A stretch of DNA of 64,000 bases from Ianthella basta (taxonomy: Eukaryota > Porifera > Demospongiae > Verongiida > Ianthellidae): the NCBI GenBank assembly GCA_964019415.1, contig OZ025874.1, positions 6,216,592 to 6,280,591 of the forward strand, read 5' to 3'. The stretch's first letter is position 1. Every line of letters starts with the position of its first letter. The notes under the pieces were generated by a model, which saw only the letters and a program-made list of their open reading frames with translations, made no database searches and was not told the DNA's origin. Positions 26,501 through 38,436 of the stretch are shown piece by piece. Position numbers and translations under genes: made by a program.

Positions 26501-28433
26501 CCTCAGTTCCACATTCTTCAACCCGACCACTTTCTTCCTGGCCTGCTCCAGCATGCCTGAGTTAAACTCCACACCAGTCACTCGTCCCACATACGGGCTA
26601 ACAGCAACTACATAGTTACCTGTTCCACAACCTGACACACACACACACACAGAGAGAGATGATGTCAGTACAAGTGCACCTATGCAAGGAGACCTACCAA
26701 CCAAAACAAGTATTTCGAGTTAAAAAACTCGTGGGGCGCCAGGGCGCCCCTGAACCTCGAACTACTTGCTAGCAATTTTCCCATGTACGTTCAGTAAATC
26801 AGATAGTTGGGGATGCAGTATTGTTGTTGGTCTGAAAGATACATCAAGACACACTAGACCGTTGGGTTTGCAAGAGTTTCAAGTCTCCAGAGCAGCCAGT
26901 CATATCCAGTGAAAGCATCCCTACCAAACTGTCAAATGTTTGCCTACTGCTTTTTGATCTATATGACATTCTGAATGAGCAATTGTTACTTTGTGCCTGG
27001 AGGAGGAGTGTGCTGGCTAAAAGGCTACCCTATGATGACTATATGAGCGAATCATGGCTATAGTTATGTGTCATGACTCGCTGGTCCTCCATTATTGACT
27101 TCTGTTGTATTTAGGGCTGTACCTCGCAGAAAAACAGTTAAGTAAGCTTCCTACCACAATAATATTACTTAAACATGTTCTAGAAACACTTTGCGTTCTT
27201 TGGATACACGGCAAAATCTAAATAAAGATGGTTTTGAGCCCAGCAAACAGAAAGCGTCGAGCGCGCGGCCATTTTACAATGTCCGTCAGTGATAATTGGA
27301 GCTGTATCTCGCAGAAGAGACGTTCCTTAGGCTTTTTATTAGTATCACTCTATTAACACATGTTTATGACCACATTTCGTTCGATTCAAACACGGCGAAA
27401 CGTCATTAGAGAGGATTTAAAGCTTTGTAAAGAACGACGTGAGCGCCGCCATTTGCAAAATGACAGAAATAGGGTAATTACGCCATTTCCGGGACAGCTA
27501 ACGATAAACCAGCGAGAACAGTCAGGAAAGGGTGTAGTTGAGCAGAAAAAACGCCTACACTTACTGGAAAAACATCTGTTCCTCTAGAGGTGGCGAGAAA
27601 ACGACCCGTTACGTCGAGATTGCCTAGCGACACCATCCTCAGTCGCACCCGCCATTTTCCCTACTCCCGGACATTTTTTTCCTAAAGTGGGACAGGCATT
27701 AGGACTTACGGTGCTTTCATTTAAACTTCGTTTAAGTGAATAAGATCGGTAATACAACCACGGATCAACATTCAGGGCACTTCCAAAAGGACTGGACAAG
27801 GTAGCTACAGTCAGATAGCCCTACACAACAAAGATGGTGCCATTTGGAATAACTGTCGTAGCAAATCCAAGTGCCCTCTTCATCAGTTCCACAGGTGATA
27901 CAAAATCTTTCATTCGCCTCTCCAGTATCAACCTGCACATGTATATCTGCCTTCACTGCCTAGCTATCATCAGTGAATTTAAATCAGCAACCAAAGTATG
28001 AATATTTTGCTGCTGTCCGGCAATTGGCAACTGCAGTAACGAATATGTATTGACTTTTACTAACTTCTCTCAAGCACAGAAGTTAGTTTCTATTGCAGCG
28101 CATGCAGTTCGATCACCAATGAGTTCAGTGTATCTTTCCCTAAGCAGATAGGGCCAACCGTTCGAATTTGGCGCGCAATCGAAGATAGTGCAATTCTTAG
28201 CTCCTCCTACTTCCTGCCAATTCTTGACGCTCCGGAAGAGATAGGGGAGAAGGAATCGGTGTCCAGCCGCCGACCGAAGGGCACTCGCCTCGTTATGGCT
28301 GTGGATTATTAAACCCTGCTAGTACAAGTATCAACCAAGCGTGGCATTAGCTGGAAGTTTTGCCTGTCTGTTTCGTGCGACGTACATTTTTGCGGAGTGT
28401 CCGAGTATTGGCCCTGTCCCGGAAATGGCGTAG

Positions 28434-28470
<37 letters not shown>

Positions 28471-31273
28471 GAACATGAAGCCATACGAAGACCTAAATCT
28501 GAAAACAATATAGGGGCGCCTTCGGCGCCCCAAAAACCTGGACCTGTATTGTTAACCTCAATCTGTGCAGGAGATATAACCCCAATTGTTGAATTTGACT
28601 ATTATAAGGTCTATGATCAAATCAGCTGGTTCAGCAGGATGACCAGTGCAAAATTAACATACTAAACTAGAGCTGCGAAACACATCTCAGAGGAAGCATT
28701 TCTTCTTAACATAGGCTGCCAGGTATTGCCCATGTGATTACCCAACTGCCCATTCCTCTTCAACCTGATCATTAGTTTGGCTCCATATTACACCTCATAA
28801 AGGTATGTGAATTGGCATGGCACCATTATATGTGAGGCCGATAAACGCAAATTTACTGTTTCGTGCTGTATCTGGAGTACTATAGCCTGTACAGCCTCGA
28901 GGTTGGTAGTATAATGGAGGCCGAAGACGAAGCGATTGACAGTCGATTGAAGATGGTCTGACGGTGCATCACCAAGATACGGCCTGAAATTTGGAAGTAC
29001 CCTGCGCAGTATTGCATTGAAAGATGCTACTTCTGTTGCTGTAAAGGGAATTGAAGCCTTTGGGGAAGAATACTCTTGCCGCCTGACTAACACAGTCTAG
29101 ACGAAGGCTAGGACCTGCCTTCTGGCACTGCATCCTCCATTTTTATATTACGTTATATAATATAAGGGAGGCAGCGAAAGTGGTCTGGGTAAGAGACTAT
29201 TCTTAGTGCTTCCAAACAGGAGGACACCCCTCTTTCTGTCGAACACTGCCTTCCTACATATACAGCAACTCATACCAGCAAGCAATAGACCAGCTACGTA
29301 TAAGCATTTAGGAATGCAGTACGTCATAATAACTGGTGGCAGTTTAATACATTGAAAAGATAGGGGAAAAGGTGTTGCACCGGCAGCCTTGAGCGCTTCA
29401 TGCCAAATGCACCCAATTAGATGTCTCGGCTGGATGGTACTCAGGAATATGCACCTGACGGTTGTTGATTGAGGTTGATATGGCCTATGGTCGCCTTAAC
29501 CACAACATTCCTGAGTTATACGCAACTGGTCTATGTATTGCTAGTGTGCATGACCAATGTGATATATTATGCAATCAATTCACATTCTGCAAGTGCGCAG
29601 AAGCCCGCAGAGTTTGCAGATAGAGTATTACACTTCAGGGGTTCCGACTTCACATCAGCATGTCTAGGCCTCAAAATAGTAACTCTCTGATAGCAAATAA
29701 AAGGCCTATGCTGATGTTCATCTTCGTCCCTTCATGTAATTCTGCTTAGCCATCACCATTACATGGCTTGGCAAACCCTCAGTTATAATCTCCAGATCCT
29801 TTCTTGCCTACCGATGACATCATAATAAATTATAACAAGTAATTTGAGATAAAAACTCGTGGGGCGCCTGGGCACCCCTGAACTCTAACTACTTGAGCAA
29901 ATTCCCAATGTACATTCAATAGTTCAGATAGTTGGGGATGCAGCATGGCCTGAAAAATACATCACAATGCCATAGACTGTTGGGTTAGCAAGAGTTTCAA
30001 GTCACCAGATCAGCAAGTCACCCAGTGAAAGCACCCCTACCAAACTGTCAGAATGCTTTGCTGACGCAAATGGCTGCTAATTGGCATGACTGCGGAGAAC
30101 TTCCAAAATGGTGCCTGGGCGAATGGTAGCTGAAGCATGTCCCATATGCACCTTGGAACATCTGATGCGTTGTGGAACTAATGATTGCAACGCATCTGAA
30201 AGGATTAGGCATCCGGAGAAACAAACAGTGCAGGCTGGTTGCCAATTACGTCATAAAAAATGGCGACCCATAGCTATGGGCACCCTAGACCGGAGAATCG
30301 CCACATGCCATACTACGTCGCAGCATTCCCTAACCTACAAAGGCACTAGCCAGGAAGGGGGGCGAGAAGAACTGCACATGAATTGCTGTCTTACTCCTTG
30401 TTGTTCATGAGTCACAGCTGACGGAGAAGAAGAAAAAGAAGAAGACGACGATGAAACACGGAAAATGACGACCACGCTTTGTGCTTGTGCTTGGATGTAA
30501 GGTTAGCTCTGAATACTGTACAGCCTCCCTTCTTCATAGACGGTTTCTTTCGCCAGCTTACTTCTGTTCAGGAGTAGCGCTACTTCTTGTTTGTATTACA
30601 ACATACAAACAACTACCATCATAAACTGAAAACAATATAGCAAAGGTGCCCCAAAAATGGAGGTGACGAAATCGGTCTGTAAGCATGATCACTGGTTAGC
30701 CTTACTGTTCTCCATTTAACCAAACAAGATGTTCAGACAAATCCATTGTCTCTCTGTGTGTACTGAAACACATGACACTGACCACTGTAGCAAAATTCCA
30801 CCTTTAGGCCATTAATATTGTATATGTCTGACACTGTAAAACCTCAGTCTGTTCTCAAGGAAAATAGCCGAATTAGCGTTATGGCTAGTTGTGGAGTTGA
30901 TGCAGTCATTCATGTAGTGCTGTACAAGGAACACCCCACCTCCGAGCCCCTAGCAATGCATGTTTCCATACCAGCAACGCAAGCCCACATTATTTTACAA
31001 TAACACACTATTTGTTCCCCGCGTTTACCAAGGTCGACCAAGTGGACGTCTTGCGGCTGTTTCCCAACGCCAATAGGCAGTGCACCCAAGATTGGCTCTA
31101 ATCCAACAGGGCGGCGACCTGCGGAAAGCAAGACGTGGACACATACACAATGCAGCCGGTGGCACTGATTTCGGCTCTTCCTGCCAGCAGCCGCTCGCAC
31201 ACCAGGCAGGCTGCTACAACTTACTTTCGTCGTAGACTTTGGAAGTTTTGCTGTAATCTTCATACTCCGCCAT
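23553..31273 (-). CDS. Class I SAM-dependent methyltransferase 1, six exons, 272 aa
   Basis: Exons: 31225-31273, 31029-31118, 26438-26631, 25843-26012, 24215-24367, 23553-23715; all phases join. The protein starts MAEYEDYSKTSKVYDE. Motif I VDLGCGTGNY (SAM glycine loop) is split by intron 2. It is followed by GVEFNSGMLEQARKK (acidic ribose-binding residue), RQGDATQLDLP, VIINQVLHHVSDIGKVMKEC and YRILGPRGALIVNS, the Methyltransf_11/25 layout. The C-terminal part is helical (KEELEAGLAKWRKLIDEG) and ends VVAYKGLS. Substrate unknown. Intron 2 (4.4 kb) is swollen by transposons; intron 4 holds a Helitron. Paralogue of the gene at 36108-38986. Confidence 0.88.
24475..25411 (+). mobile_element. Non-autonomous Helitron, copy 2 (937 bp)
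   Basis: Starts TCCTATATATAATGGAGCTA after A and ends GGGAAGCCCGCCGAAGGCGG, GCTTTCCC, TCTAG before T. Aligns along its length with 19479-20442. Its coding area (24628-25100) has stops and an 8-bp insertion near 24885, yet [19 protein letters not shown] and FYTQQHAKLHE are still readable. Lies in intron 4 of methyltransferase 1; the paralogue at 36108-38986 lacks it. Confidence 0.85.
26706..28543. mobile_element. Hairpin-ended (Helentron-like?) element 1, carries PHD-finger ORF
   Basis: Begins ACAAGTATTTCGAGTT + GGGGCGCCAGGGCGCCCC foldback and ends ACAATATAGGGGCGCCTTCG + GCGCCCC. The first ~230 bp and the last ~45 bp are homologous to element 29834-30655, so both ends are defined by comparison. 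Inside are a diverged ~170-bp tandem duplication (27112-27285 versus 27297-27470), a (TA)n tract (28441-28469) and a PHD-finger ORF. Assignment to Helentrons is tentative; no Rep/helicase seen. Confidence 0.55.
27765..27956 (-). CDS. PHD-finger ORF within element, 63 aa fragment
   Basis: Reads FCITCGTDEEGTWICYDSYS then KWHHLCCVGL and FWKCPEC followed by a stop. This is the C4HC3 spacing of a PHD finger, except that the fourth ligand position is Ser (CYDS) where Cys is expected. A single base change would explain it. PHD fingers of this kind are common as C-terminal parts of transposon proteins. The upstream part of any larger protein is not visible. Confidence 0.5.
   Translation of the reverse strand: MKADIHVQVDTGEANERFCITCGTDEEGTWICYDSYSKWHHLCCVGLSDCSYLVQSFWKCPEC
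28556..28812 (+). pseudogene. Reverse-transcriptase relic (non-LTR retrotransposon)
   Basis: Plus-strand reading gives IVEFDYYKVYDQISW, like the LDFxKAYDRVSW RT motif. About 100 bp later, after stops, it gives PNCPFLFNLIIS, like QGCPLSPLLFNLVI. The order and spacing fit a decayed LINE RT. The frame is broken and no flanking LINE structure is certain. Confidence 0.4.
29834..30655. mobile_element. Hairpin-ended (Helentron-like?) element 2
   Basis: Starts ACAAGTAATTTGAGAT ... ACTCGTGGGGCGCCTGGGCACCCC, stays alignable with the first ~230 bp of 26706-28543 (shared ATAGTTGGGGATGCAG, AAGAGTTTCAAGTC), and ends AACTGAAAACAATATAG...GGTGCCCC. Internal sequence differs from element 1. Probably a shorter deletion derivative. 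Confidence 0.55.
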
Positions 31274-31365
31274 GCTGATCGCTAGTTCAAGTCACGGATC
31301 CTCTCGCAACGAAGGTCACAATGTGAGTCTTCACGTGTTCGCGAATTCCGGCGTTGACCTTACTG
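31274..31365 (-). promoter_or_regulatory. Methyltransferase-1 proximal upstream, E-box conserved with paralogue
   Basis: About 90 bp upstream of the ATG are alignable with 38987-39075 upstream of methyltransferase 2 (shared GGTCACGGATCC-like block and TCACGTGTTCG). CACGTG is at 31332-31337, 59 bp from the ATG; in the paralogue it is 62 bp away. Beyond this the copies diverge. Promoter function is inferred from position and conservation only. Confidence 0.35.
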
Positions 31366-31544
31366 TTGGGATTCGAACGTGCTAAATAATAATTGGGGCG
31401 AGCGAAGCTTCTCTCTATTCTGGGTGGTGTGGAACCGGAAGTTTTGGTACGTCGCGTTTGCGCAATTTCCTCAAATCGACATTTCCGTATGTCTGCATGT
31501 TATGGATATATACAGTGTAAGTAACAATATATTATAATTATATC

Positions 31545-32399
31545 TTATATCTTATAATATAGTATGGTGATTGCGCAACTATAGGGATTTAAGCATTGGC
31601 AGGTGGTCCTATATATGTGATATAGACCTGAAAAGAGGTCTGATATCACGATATCAACGCTCTGATTGCGCAACAGGTCTGATATCAAGAAGGAATGTAA
31701 TGAAACCAGAGCCAAATGTGTGTACTGTCAGGCGAAGCAGTCTTACCATTTCACTGTGGCCGTGACAATCAGTGCTGCGGAGGATCTTGACGCTCCAAGA
31801 AAAAACGCGACCGCTAAAAATCGTCGCACGAAGGAAAGTCAGTTGGACAAGATACATGCGTAAAGGAACGTATTCTAGGACACGAGCACTGAGTCCGGCT
31901 CTGTTGCGCGAAACTATGGCGTGGAAGACGCGCAGACACGGTCCGTTGAGCGACTTCTTCAGATGACGAACACAAAGTCCAGCCGGATATCGTCGAAAGC
32001 TCTCAAATGTGGTTAAAATTGTCCCCTCTAGTTCTGAGTCCGCATCGAAGTCGGTGTTCTGCCAGAAAAGAAGCGTTTTCAGGACTCTCCGTGCAGCACC
32101 CTGTCACGGCCACAGCCAAAACTGCTGACTGTGCATTATTTTGAATTCGGTAATCTCATTGGTCAGCGTACTGCCAATAGGCGCGCAGTATTCTCATTGG
32201 TCAGTCCTGAAGCTTGTTGTGACGTCACGGAGGCGTCTACTGAATGCAATGGTGCCGTAGCCCGTTCCAGAAGGTTCAGTGACGTAATGCAGGCGCTTAT
32301 GGAATGCAAATGGCGTCGTCGCCGGAGAGGTCTAGGCTCGATATTGCTGCAGAAGGTTCGTTCCTGTTGCGCACTCACCATACTATATAAGACATATAG
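31545..32399. mobile_element. TIR element (~855 bp)
   Basis: Left TATAATATAGTATGGTGATT + GCGCAAC is the inverted counterpart of right GTTGCGCACTCACCATACTA + TATAAGA, about 35 bp. Internal ORFs (for example 31666-31863) have no recognisable motif. Its right end overlaps a large foldback. Confidence 0.55.
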
Positions 32400-32535
32400 T
32401 ACGGTAGGTCGGTCTATAGCCTCTATATAGGACCTCGGCGCTCATATTTACCTCGGCGCTTCGCGCCTCGGTAAATATGTAAGCGCCTCGGTCCTATATA
32501 TCGGCTATAGACCTCCCTACCGTACTATATGTATT
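32390..32535. repeat. Long imperfect hairpin (arms ~66 bp)
   Basis: Left arm ATATAGTACGGTAGG ... TATTTACCTCGGCGC and right arm GCGCCTCGGTAAATATG ... CCTACCGTACTATAT are inverted complements with few mismatches, closing on a TTCG loop (GCGCTTCGCGC). Confidence 0.8.
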
Positions 32536-32660
32536 ACTTATATATCTTATATATTATATCTGGACATATATACTAGGTAGATGTTCAACATCATGGGGGC
32601 GAGTCTGAGCGAGTGGAAGTGTGGTGTGAAGCACATGGCGGGCAATAGCAGAGAGTAGTG

Positions 32661-32827
32661 AAGCTAGCTGGCTAGCTGGGCAGTCACAGCTAGTTGGCTA
32701 GCTGGGCAGGCACAGCTAGTTGGTTAGCTGGGCAGGCACAGCTAGCTGGCTAGCTGGGCAGTCACAGCTAGCTGGCTAGCTGGGCAGTCACAGCTAGCTG
32801 GCTAGCTGGGCAGTCACAGCTAGCTAC
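32661..32827. repeat. 26-bp minisatellite, ~6.4 units
   Basis: Unit CAGCTAGCTGGCTAGCTGGG + CAGTCA, repeated six times with G/T and T/G variants (CAGCTAGTTGG, CAGGCA), then a partial unit. The unit is internally palindromic (AGCTAGCT). Confidence 0.9.
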
Positions 32828-34913
32828 ACACAGTACAGCACAGCTGAGCCATTGAGTTCCGCATCCCGCCGTGCGTGCACAAGTGTGAAGCAGCAGGTTG
32901 CACCTACACACTGTTGTGGAGAGGCTCCAAGGTGATGAGCGTCAGGCCATGTGTAGAAGCTAGTTGGTAACTGCGCATCCTCCCTCTGGGCAGTTGCTTG
33001 TACATATCGGGCTGTCTTTCCCGCTGGTGTAGACCAATTTCAGTTTGCCCAGGCCATAGCCGTGCAGAGCCCTGTATCTCTGCCGACGCCGAGATCGTGG
33101 CTGCAGTCCGTGAATGGATGGTAGTTACTAAGGTAGCTTAGTCGGGCGTTTGTGTTTGCTGAAACCGCTGTTGGAACTCAGGCTCTCCCCAATTATTCGC
33201 CATATCGGTGCGTGTGGTCGCTGACTGTACGTTAGTTAGGTAATTCTCCCGCTTTTCGTTCGCTCAAACCAGTGTTGAAACTTGCTCACAGGGAACATTC
33301 TCGGTTGGCGCGCGGCAGCCATTTTTAACGATGTATCCGTACAATCGTCATTGTATCCGCGCACAGTGCAGGCATAATGAGATGCATGATAGGGCAACCT
33401 CAGGCTCGCCCCAAATACGTGAAACTACGGTTGTACGTCATGCTTACATTTATATTGAATGTATTGGGCGAAATATTGGGTATAGGGAATTTATATTGTC
33501 GGCCATTATATTCAATTCGATTCAATCATCATTAGAGTGCACCGCACCAAATGGTGCTAGGACAATAAGTATAATACCTGAAGAAAATTTAGCCATTTTA
33601 ATTGCCATTTCATATCCTGCGTATATAAATAAAATGTCGAGTCGGTTACATTCAACTGACTATTTCTCGGCAATGTGCAGGTGCACCTCAAACTTATACT
33701 AACCATTCTAAGAAGACGTGTGGCTACCTATATCTTGAAAAATCGCCAAATCGCCAATTCTACTGGTGACTCTCACATATAGGTAAGTCCCAGGGCTGTG
33801 TGCAATACCATCAATGCTGTCTCTAACAGTCTCGTTCCCAGGGGCTAGGAAGGAATTTAGCTGTCTCTCGCCACAAGCCAAGTTAGCAGTCTGCAATGCA
33901 GCCGGATTTTAGGGTTTTGCCCAATAGCTGTAGAGAATCGGCTGTCAGGGGCAACTGCCAGCTGCAGGATAGGATAGGGGAGGTGGATGCGGAAATTGGC
34001 TCACTAGTACTGGCTACACAAGCACTGAGTTGGTCAGGGGCAAGTGTACTGTACTGTGATGGCTGGCTTGCTGGTTGTCACGGTAGTTGAAGTGATCGGT
34101 CCAAGAATTGGTCCAGTAGAACTTCACATGCATACTTATGCTTCCGCTGGACAGGGACTGTCAGGATCATGATCGAGGGTGCACTGGACCAGTTGGTTCT
34201 ACCTGGACTTCACGGGGAGGGTGGGTAGTGTGCTGCAGCTTTGCTACCAATTAAGCTACCTTCTTTTACTCAGCCTTGCTAGCTGTAGTGGAAGTTAAGG
34301 TTGGGTGGGTCTCTTCCTTGTATATTGGCCACTTGCACATAAGCAGCTGCAGTCTGACACTGCATACCACACCTTAATGCAAATCCTGCTGTCGCCGTCA
34401 TTAATCACCAACGTGTCCCTGTATGTATACTCCGGCTCACCCCCATAATGTTTTACATTCGTCTAGTGATTTAAACTAGCTATCTACACACACGTGCACA
34501 CACAATTACACGTACGCACACACATGCACGTGCATGGACACACACGCACGCGCGCGCACACACACACTTGTACTTAGACCAGCCACTATTACGTATTGTG
34601 CAACTGCACACAACAATAAGCAAGGAGAAATAAGGGCTGCATGGAAGTGAGACTACGTACAAGTTATGGGTGTCCAGAAGAAAGTGCTGCCAAGTCCCAT
34701 GAGCTGGCCAGCTAGAGCTACTAAGCACAGACCAGTAAAAAGTACACTGCATGATAAGTATATATGGATGTCTAGAGGTGTATGAGTCACAGAAGTGTGC
34801 ATCTAAAGTATTAGGTATCACGTGCACCAGCTGCGTCACAAGCAAAAGAAGACAAGTTGCATGTAGCACTATATACAAACGTAAAAATAACTGATCACAA
34901 TGTTGTATAAGTG

Positions 34914-35026
34914 TCATACGGCTGTGAAAAGGATGTCATCCTCATCATCGATCACTAGCTGTCTTCCCTCCACCTCCAAGCTCACTGTTGGCTCCTAGCT
35001 TCCTGGACAGCTCCATGAGGATCTCC
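34914..35026 (-). pseudogene. Broken duplicate of the cadherin last exon
   Basis: Minus-strand GAGATCCTCATGGAGCTGTC and AACAGTGAGCTTGGAGGT correspond to the true last exon (39818-39946). A deletion and frame shift produce a stop after ~25 codons. Flanking DNA also matches: TATATAGATATTGACAAGTGATG to the right and ~300 bp (34600-34913) to the left match 39640-39817 and 39947-39985. It is the left member of a tandem duplication with the methyltransferase gene. Confidence 0.85.
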
Positions 35027-36107
35027 TGAATATATAGATATTGACAAGTGATGGGCATGAATGTTCATATGCATGTACCAGTTTGTGGTTGGAAATCAAC
35101 ACCAATATCCGAGCCCAAGCTCCTCAACTGTTCTCTGCCACTATAGCTAGCAACAGTTCATAGCTAGCTACTCCAGATACCGAGTCCAGACATACCAGTG
35201 AATGTATACAAAATTTGAATAGCATGCAATATATCACATCAGTCACTACACAGAAATATAACTATATAGCACTGGCACATATGCTGGAGCCACATTTTGT
35301 AACTTGTACTGTGTGGTGGTAGTGGTGGTGCATGGCGGTGGTGGTTGTGGTGGCCGGTGGGGGTACTGGTGCGCAGTGTTGATGTTTTGGTGGTGGTGGT
35401 GGTGGTGGTGGTAGTGCTGGTGGTGGAGGTGGTAGTGGGGCTGGTAGGGGCAGATAAAGTCAAGTAAAAAAAGAGGGGGGAATGGATGAAGTATAGGATT
35501 TGGACCCTGCACCACTGGGATTGTCAGGCAACTGTGCTAAGGGCTGGGCTACTGCATAGGTGTTGATTCTTGTTAATTGGTGCTATAATTAGATTACCCC
35601 CATTTATCTCGGACATCATTAGGTGCATTATGCAATCGTGCCCATGCCATGGGTCAGCTGGACCAGCTGGGCATGGCTGCCACGGTTCATAGCTGTATGT
35701 GGCTTTTTGTTTCAATACCAGGCATCACTATGTTTCAGTATAAATGAGTACATTCAGTATTCTCCTATGGGCATTTATATGTGAACTTTCAGCCCTCCTC
35801 ACACAAGACCAAAGGCCTAATTGGGAAAAATAAACAATTGTTCTGCACCAAATGATGAGCTTTACTATCATGGCAAGCAGATTTCAGCCATGCAGGCCAT
35901 CCCACATAGCCGCCCACATATGCATTAAATTTGGCGCATTCCACGGCTTCACCCTAGTACTTTGTAACTTGTACTGTATACACACTATCATAAATAATAA
36001 ATACATTACTACACATCCCATACATTAAATCAGTTGCAGGAACTGCCAGAAACAAATTATCTCCTACACAACTTTGTTACTGTAAGGTCATCCTGCCAGA
36101 GCTCAAG
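35027..36107. other. Duplication junction and 3' flank of methyltransferase 2
   Basis: Similarity to the cadherin flank ends near 35058. Similarity to the 3' flank of methyltransferase 1 (23262 onward) begins near 35122, so the tandem junction lies between. 35311-35450 is a GGT/GTG-rich microsatellite. The rest (35470-36100) shows no feature. Confidence 0.6.
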
Positions 36108-38388
36108 TCAGCTGAGTCCTTTGTATGCTACCACACTGGTGGTCAACCCAATGGTCTTCCTGATCTGGTCCTTCTCTGCAATAAACTCGTCCGCCTTTCC
36201 CTCATCAATCAACTTCCTCCATTTTGCCAGACCGGCCTCCAACTCCTCCTTAGTTGCCATGGCCCATGTGCTGAGTGGATACAAGATTAACGAGAGCCAA
36301 GACTACCAATGATGTGTAGTATAGGACAACATTCACCTCAAAAAGGATACAGACACTTTGTGCATAAGTGTGTTAATGATTACATACCACCAGCTCATGT
36401 ACCATCAGGGGCAGAGTACATGCACTAGTTGATGTCTGCCAAGACCACCATGGTCAGTGCAAGTAACAGAGCTTCAGAGCCACAAGTGGCACCAGAGTAA
36501 GGAACTAGTTCATGGTAGACATAGACTATCAGCACTCAGTGTGTGCCAGTAGAGCACATGCACTAGTCGGTGGTACAGCGGTTTGTGAACTGCCTTGCTG
36601 TCAACATCAAGCAAGTCACAGCTGAGCTCTGAACTTTGACTTCACTTGGCTCCGGAACCCTTATAAGGCCACCAGTGCAAGTTCCAGAAGTGCAGGACAT
36701 GCCTGGGATGCCACTGGAGTGTGCGTTGGTTATAAATAAAACTATAGTATGTTCAAACAGAAGTTGGCTAGGAGATGCATGCACTTCTGCTGTAAGGACC
36801 ACTTGTTACCAGCATACACTCTTTGACACTCCAAATGGAAAGTGGCTTGCCAGCAAACATCTGACTATTCTATGTCCTTGCAATCACATTGATAACAGGA
36901 CCCCCATCTACATCAAACTCCACTACCACCTGGCATTCACCCACTAACCTGTTATACATTCTCCACCTCTCTGAAAATGGGCCTTCTTTATCATAGAACA
37001 TCTCCTTGGCCATCAGGAGCTCAGACGTCAAGGCAAGCTGAGTCTTCACCTGAAACCCTGCGTCCTCCATCAACTTGCACAGTCCATCTAGGGTTGGGTA
37101 TCTACAGTGATGGGCGATAGTATGTAAACAAAATATAAAACACTTCAGTTACACTACTAGTCCGGTATCTGGACCATAAACACAGCCTGCACAACTGCTT
37201 TACTTTCAGATTATATTGAAATTTTAGAAGTCAAATTGCATCACATGCTTGTTCATCATAGTCATTTCACCTGCCCATCCTTAGACAGAGGGCTGGAGAG
37301 TATGTGTTAGCTGACATGAGTCACAGTCATAAACTACATAGCTCTCTACACTCCACACACTGAAATGAGGCACAGATATTGTAGTGACATATGGGAGAGG
37401 CTGGCAAGAGATGCCTGTGTGTTGGGAGAGGTGCAAACACCTTTAACATTGTGGTATGCCCCTCCTTTGAGGCATTAACATACGTAGCAGTTACGCCAAA
37501 CTGTCTTTTGGTGGTCTGGGTACAATAGTACGTAAGTTGATATCACAGACAGGGTAATTGTTGATCATAACTATTCAGTGAAAGTTAAACATTGAGTAGT
37601 GCTATGCCCACATTATGCATTTGATACAGTTAAACATGCTGGTATCGTGGTGCCAACCTGTTACCCATCATCATTTTCTTACAAGCATCTGGGATGAGGT
37701 AGAAGAACCATACTGTGTCCACAGCCTGCTCAGGGCTGGCAGAATTCACAATCAGTGCTCCCCTTGGCCCCAGGATGCGGTAGCACTCCTTCATGACTTT
37801 GCCAATGTCACTCACATGGTGCAATACCTGTACAGTGATGATATGAATGAAGGCTGAATTACATGCACTCCCACACTATCTGATATACAAAGCACCTTAC
37901 TTTGCCTTACTTATGCTAGCACAAAGCTGGCTTTCACAGCATCTTCTAAAAATACTACTATTATGTCATTAATAACTCCCTAGCCTGCACATACCATAAT
38001 TATATATATTGTACAAAGGCTACATGTTTAACTGTACTGTGGAGCACATTTGAGCAGGCATGGAGCCAGCCATCACCATGCACCCACAATCTCCTATTCT
38101 CTGTCCATTGTATGCTCAGCGTAACTATAATTGTCATGTGAACTGTGCAAAGAGAAACAAGCGCTCTACACAGTACCTGGTTAATGATTACAGCATCACA
38201 GAATCCATCGGGGAGGTCCAGTTGTGTAGCATCTCCTTGCCTCAGTTCCACATTCTTCAACCCGACCACTTTCTTCCTGGCCTGCTCCAGCATGCCTGAG
38301 TTAAACTCCACACCAGTCACTTGTCCCACAAACGGGCTAACAGCAACTACATAGTTACCTGTTCCACAACCTGACACACACACAGAGA

Positions 38389-38436
<48 letters not shown>

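Larger units (their letters stand above)
26632..31028. other. Methyltransferase-1 intron 2, transposon nest
   Basis: 4.4-kb intron; the equivalent intron of methyltransferase 2 (38371-38740) is only 370 bp and aligns with the two ends of this one. The difference is made of two hairpin-ended elements (26706-28543 and 29834-30655), an RT relic (about 28556-28812) and unassigned sequence at 28813-29833. Similarity to the paralogue resumes around 30780-31028. Confidence 0.7.
31366..34500. other. Insertion-derived spacer between methyltransferase 1 and duplicated cadherin tail
   Basis: Absent from the equivalent place right of methyltransferase 2. It contains a TIR element (31545-32399), a long foldback (32390-32535) and a 26-bp minisatellite (32661-32827). 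A plus-strand 123-codon ORF at 33331-33702 has no recognisable domain and I do not call it a gene. 33000-33330 is GC-richer and contains a diverged duplication. Confidence 0.5.

Noticed and set aside
32661..32827. CRISPR-like repeat array
   Set aside because: The 26-bp units are directly contiguous with no spacers, in a eukaryotic context.
33331..33702. 123-codon plus-strand ORF
   Set aside because: No domain, low-complexity pattern, inside an insertion-rich spacer with no paralogue support; not enough to call a gene.
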